Of a DNA stretch of 64,000 bases, positions 62,841-64,000 are shown piece by piece; the first letter of the stretch is position 1; each line of letters opens with the position of its first letter. The DNA lies in NCBI GenBank assembly GCA_963720075.1, contig CAVREG010000019.1, forward strand, positions 124,001-188,000, given 5' to 3'. Under the pieces are notes generated by a model. It saw only the letters and a program-made list of their open reading frames with translations. It was not told the DNA's origin and ran no database searches. The translations under genes were made by a program, and so were the position numbers. This DNA comes from PALSA-188 sp963720075. Lineage in GTDB: Bacteria > Acidobacteriota > Terriglobia > Terriglobales > Acidobacteriaceae.

Positions 62841-64000
62841 TTATTCCCACTCGATAGTTCCGGGCGGCTTCGAAGTGATGTCGTAAACGATCCGGTTCAC
62901 GCCTTTCACCTCGTTCACGATGCGGCTCGAAATCGTCTTCAATACTTCAGGCGGTAACGGCACCCAGTCCGCAGTCATGCCATCCTCCGAATGAACGGCG
63001 CGGACCGCGCAAGTGTATGCGTAAGTTCGTTGATCGCCCATCACTCCCACTGACATGACCGGTAGCAGCACGGCGAAAGACTGCCAAATTTTTGTGTACA
63101 AGCCAGCCCTCTTTATTTCGGTGACGACAATGTCATCACACTCGCGTAGTATCGCCAATCGCTCTACCGTGACTTCGCCTAGAATTCGCACGGCAAGCCC
63201 GGGACCAGGAAATGGCTGCCGTTGCAGAATCTCTTCCGGCATTCCCAAGTCCCGTCCTATCTTTCGCACTTCATCCTTAAACAAATCCTTTAACGGTTCT
63301 ATCAGCTTGAGTTTCATCTTGTCGGGAAGGCCGCCGACATTGTGATGGGACTTAATTACCTGCGAAGGCCCGCGGACGGACCGGGATTCAATGACATCGG
63401 GATACAGAGTGCCTTGCACCAGCCAATCTACGCTGCCCTCCCGCTTGGCAATTCGATTGGCTTCTTCGTCGAACACATTGATGAACTCGGCGCCAATGAT
63501 CTTACGCTTGGTTTCAGGATCGGTTACTCCGGCAAGTTTGCTGAGAAAACGCTCAGTCGCATCCACGGCCACAACATGCAATCCGAGCTTGTCGCGCAAG
63601 GACTGCTGAACCTTTTCAAATTCGTTTTTACGCAGAACTCCGTTATTCACAAAAACTGAAGTCAGCCGCGACAATGCGTTTTCGTCTCGCAAGGCACGAT
63701 CCACGAGGGTCGCGGCTACGGCTGAATCCACTCCGCCAGACAAAGCGCAAATTGCGCGGCCGCTTCCTACGGTCTGTCGCACGCTAGCGATAGTCTCGTC
63801 AATGAAGCGTTGAGCAGTCCAGTTGGGTTTCGCGGCGCAAATCTTGAGAGCAAAATTGCGTAGGATATCAGTTCCAAGCGGCGTGTGATGCACCTCGGGA
63901 TGAAATTGCACCGCCCACATTTTCCTTTTCGGATTTTCAATCGCGGCTACAGCATTCGGCGATTTAGCGGTCAGTTTGAATCCCGGCGGCAGCTCCACCG
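62841..64000 (-). CDS. guaA: GMP synthase (glutamine-hydrolysing), N-terminus beyond the window
   Basis: The frame is open to the window end; 386 C-terminal residues are visible. The end of the class I glutaminase domain is present (AVQFHPEVHHTPLG, catalytic His and Glu). The ATP pyrophosphatase domain has the P-loop ICALSGGVDSAVAATL, and the dimerisation domain has QRQPFPGPGLAVRILGEV and ends DITSKPPGTIEWE. It converts XMP to GMP in the cytoplasm. The Cys nucleophile part lies outside. Confidence 0.95.
   Translation of the reverse strand, partial: VELPPGFKLTAKSPNAVAAIENPKRKMWAVQFHPEVHHTPLGTDILRNFALKICAAKPNWTAQRFIDETIASVRQTVGSGRAICALSGGVDSAVAATLVDRALRDENALSRLTSVFVNNGVLRKNEFEKVQQSLRDKLGLHVVAVDATERFLSKLAGVTDPETKRKIIGAEFINVFDEEANRIAKREGSVDWLVQGTLYPDVIESRSVRGPSQVIKSHHNVGGLPDKMKLKLIEPLKDLFKDEVRKIGRDLGMPEEILQRQPFPGPGLAVRILGEVTVERLAILRECDDIVVTEIKRAGLYTKIWQSFAVLLPVMSVGVMGDQRTYAYTCAVRAVHSEDGMTADWVPLPPEVLKTISSRIVNEVKGVNRIVYDITSKPPGTIEWE

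Overview
The window looks like a chromosomal segment of a soil-type Acidobacteriota (Terriglobia/Koribacter-like) bacterium. This is an inference from gene content: eukaryotic-type Ser/Thr kinases fused to TPR arrays, a pro-kumamolisin with Ig-like repeats, MacB/FtsX-type permeases without a local ATPase, secreted FecR-domain proteins with aromatic/Gly-rich tails, a large DUF3857/transglutaminase/TPR protein, and small CsbD and PilZ proteins. Housekeeping genes (icd end, dcd, nfo, acs, engB, guaA start side missing), three tRNAs, SRP RNA and tmRNA are interspersed. No phage structural genes, integrase, transposase or CRISPR array were seen.

Layout. 0-6.6 kb: icd 3' end, dcd, an outer-membrane barrel, a TgpA-type transglutaminase, SRP RNA, endonuclease IV, an S4 RNA-binding protein and an exported peroxiredoxin whose catalytic codon is UGA. 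6.6-16.3 kb: a decayed short Cys/His ORF, a CadC-like regulator, a GtrA/CDP-alcohol phosphotransferase pair, an SDR divergent from acs, a PilZ protein, a sugar-nucleotide epimerase, engB and a FucP-family sugar permease. 16.3-22.2 kb: an accessory stretch with a VapC toxin module, a SEC-C protein and a segment bounded by a full tmRNA gene (minus strand, 21808-22175) and decayed copies of its 3' part at 18137 and 18958. This looks like the footprint of an element integrated at ssrA. 22.3-34.5 kb: an exported six-hairpin-glycosidase-like protein, CsbD, a metallothionein-like 52-residue protein, a kinase-like/TonB fusion with a degenerate catalytic loop, two active-looking TPR kinases, and GlcNAc catabolic genes (standalone SIS-domain GlmS/NagB-II and nagA). 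34.5-42.1 kb: tRNA-Leu, GNAT, OsmC and a tripartite RND efflux operon. 42.1-56 kb: envelope proteins, a protease without a signal peptide, two MacB-like permeases, kumamolisin and a response regulator. 56-64 kb: tRNA-Arg, a FetAB-like iron exporter, a DHH phosphoesterase, small membrane proteins, a second FecR protein, tRNA-Ala and guaA (cut by the window end).

The most interesting signal is the peroxiredoxin at 5982-6584. An in-frame UGA stands exactly where the peroxidatic cysteine belongs (T-G-G-U), and an 11-bp hairpin with its apical loop 25 nt downstream has the geometry of a bacterial SECIS element. I read it as a selenoprotein. A second in-frame TGA, in the 19770-21743 membrane protein, replaces a likely Trp, has no such hairpin and looks like a nonsense mutation. 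Other items worth attention are the ssrA-linked remnant, the HGH-type pseudokinase/TonB fusion, the overlooked metallothionein-like gene and a VapC toxin with an unusual partner. All database-type assignments are from recognition of motifs by eye; nothing was searched.
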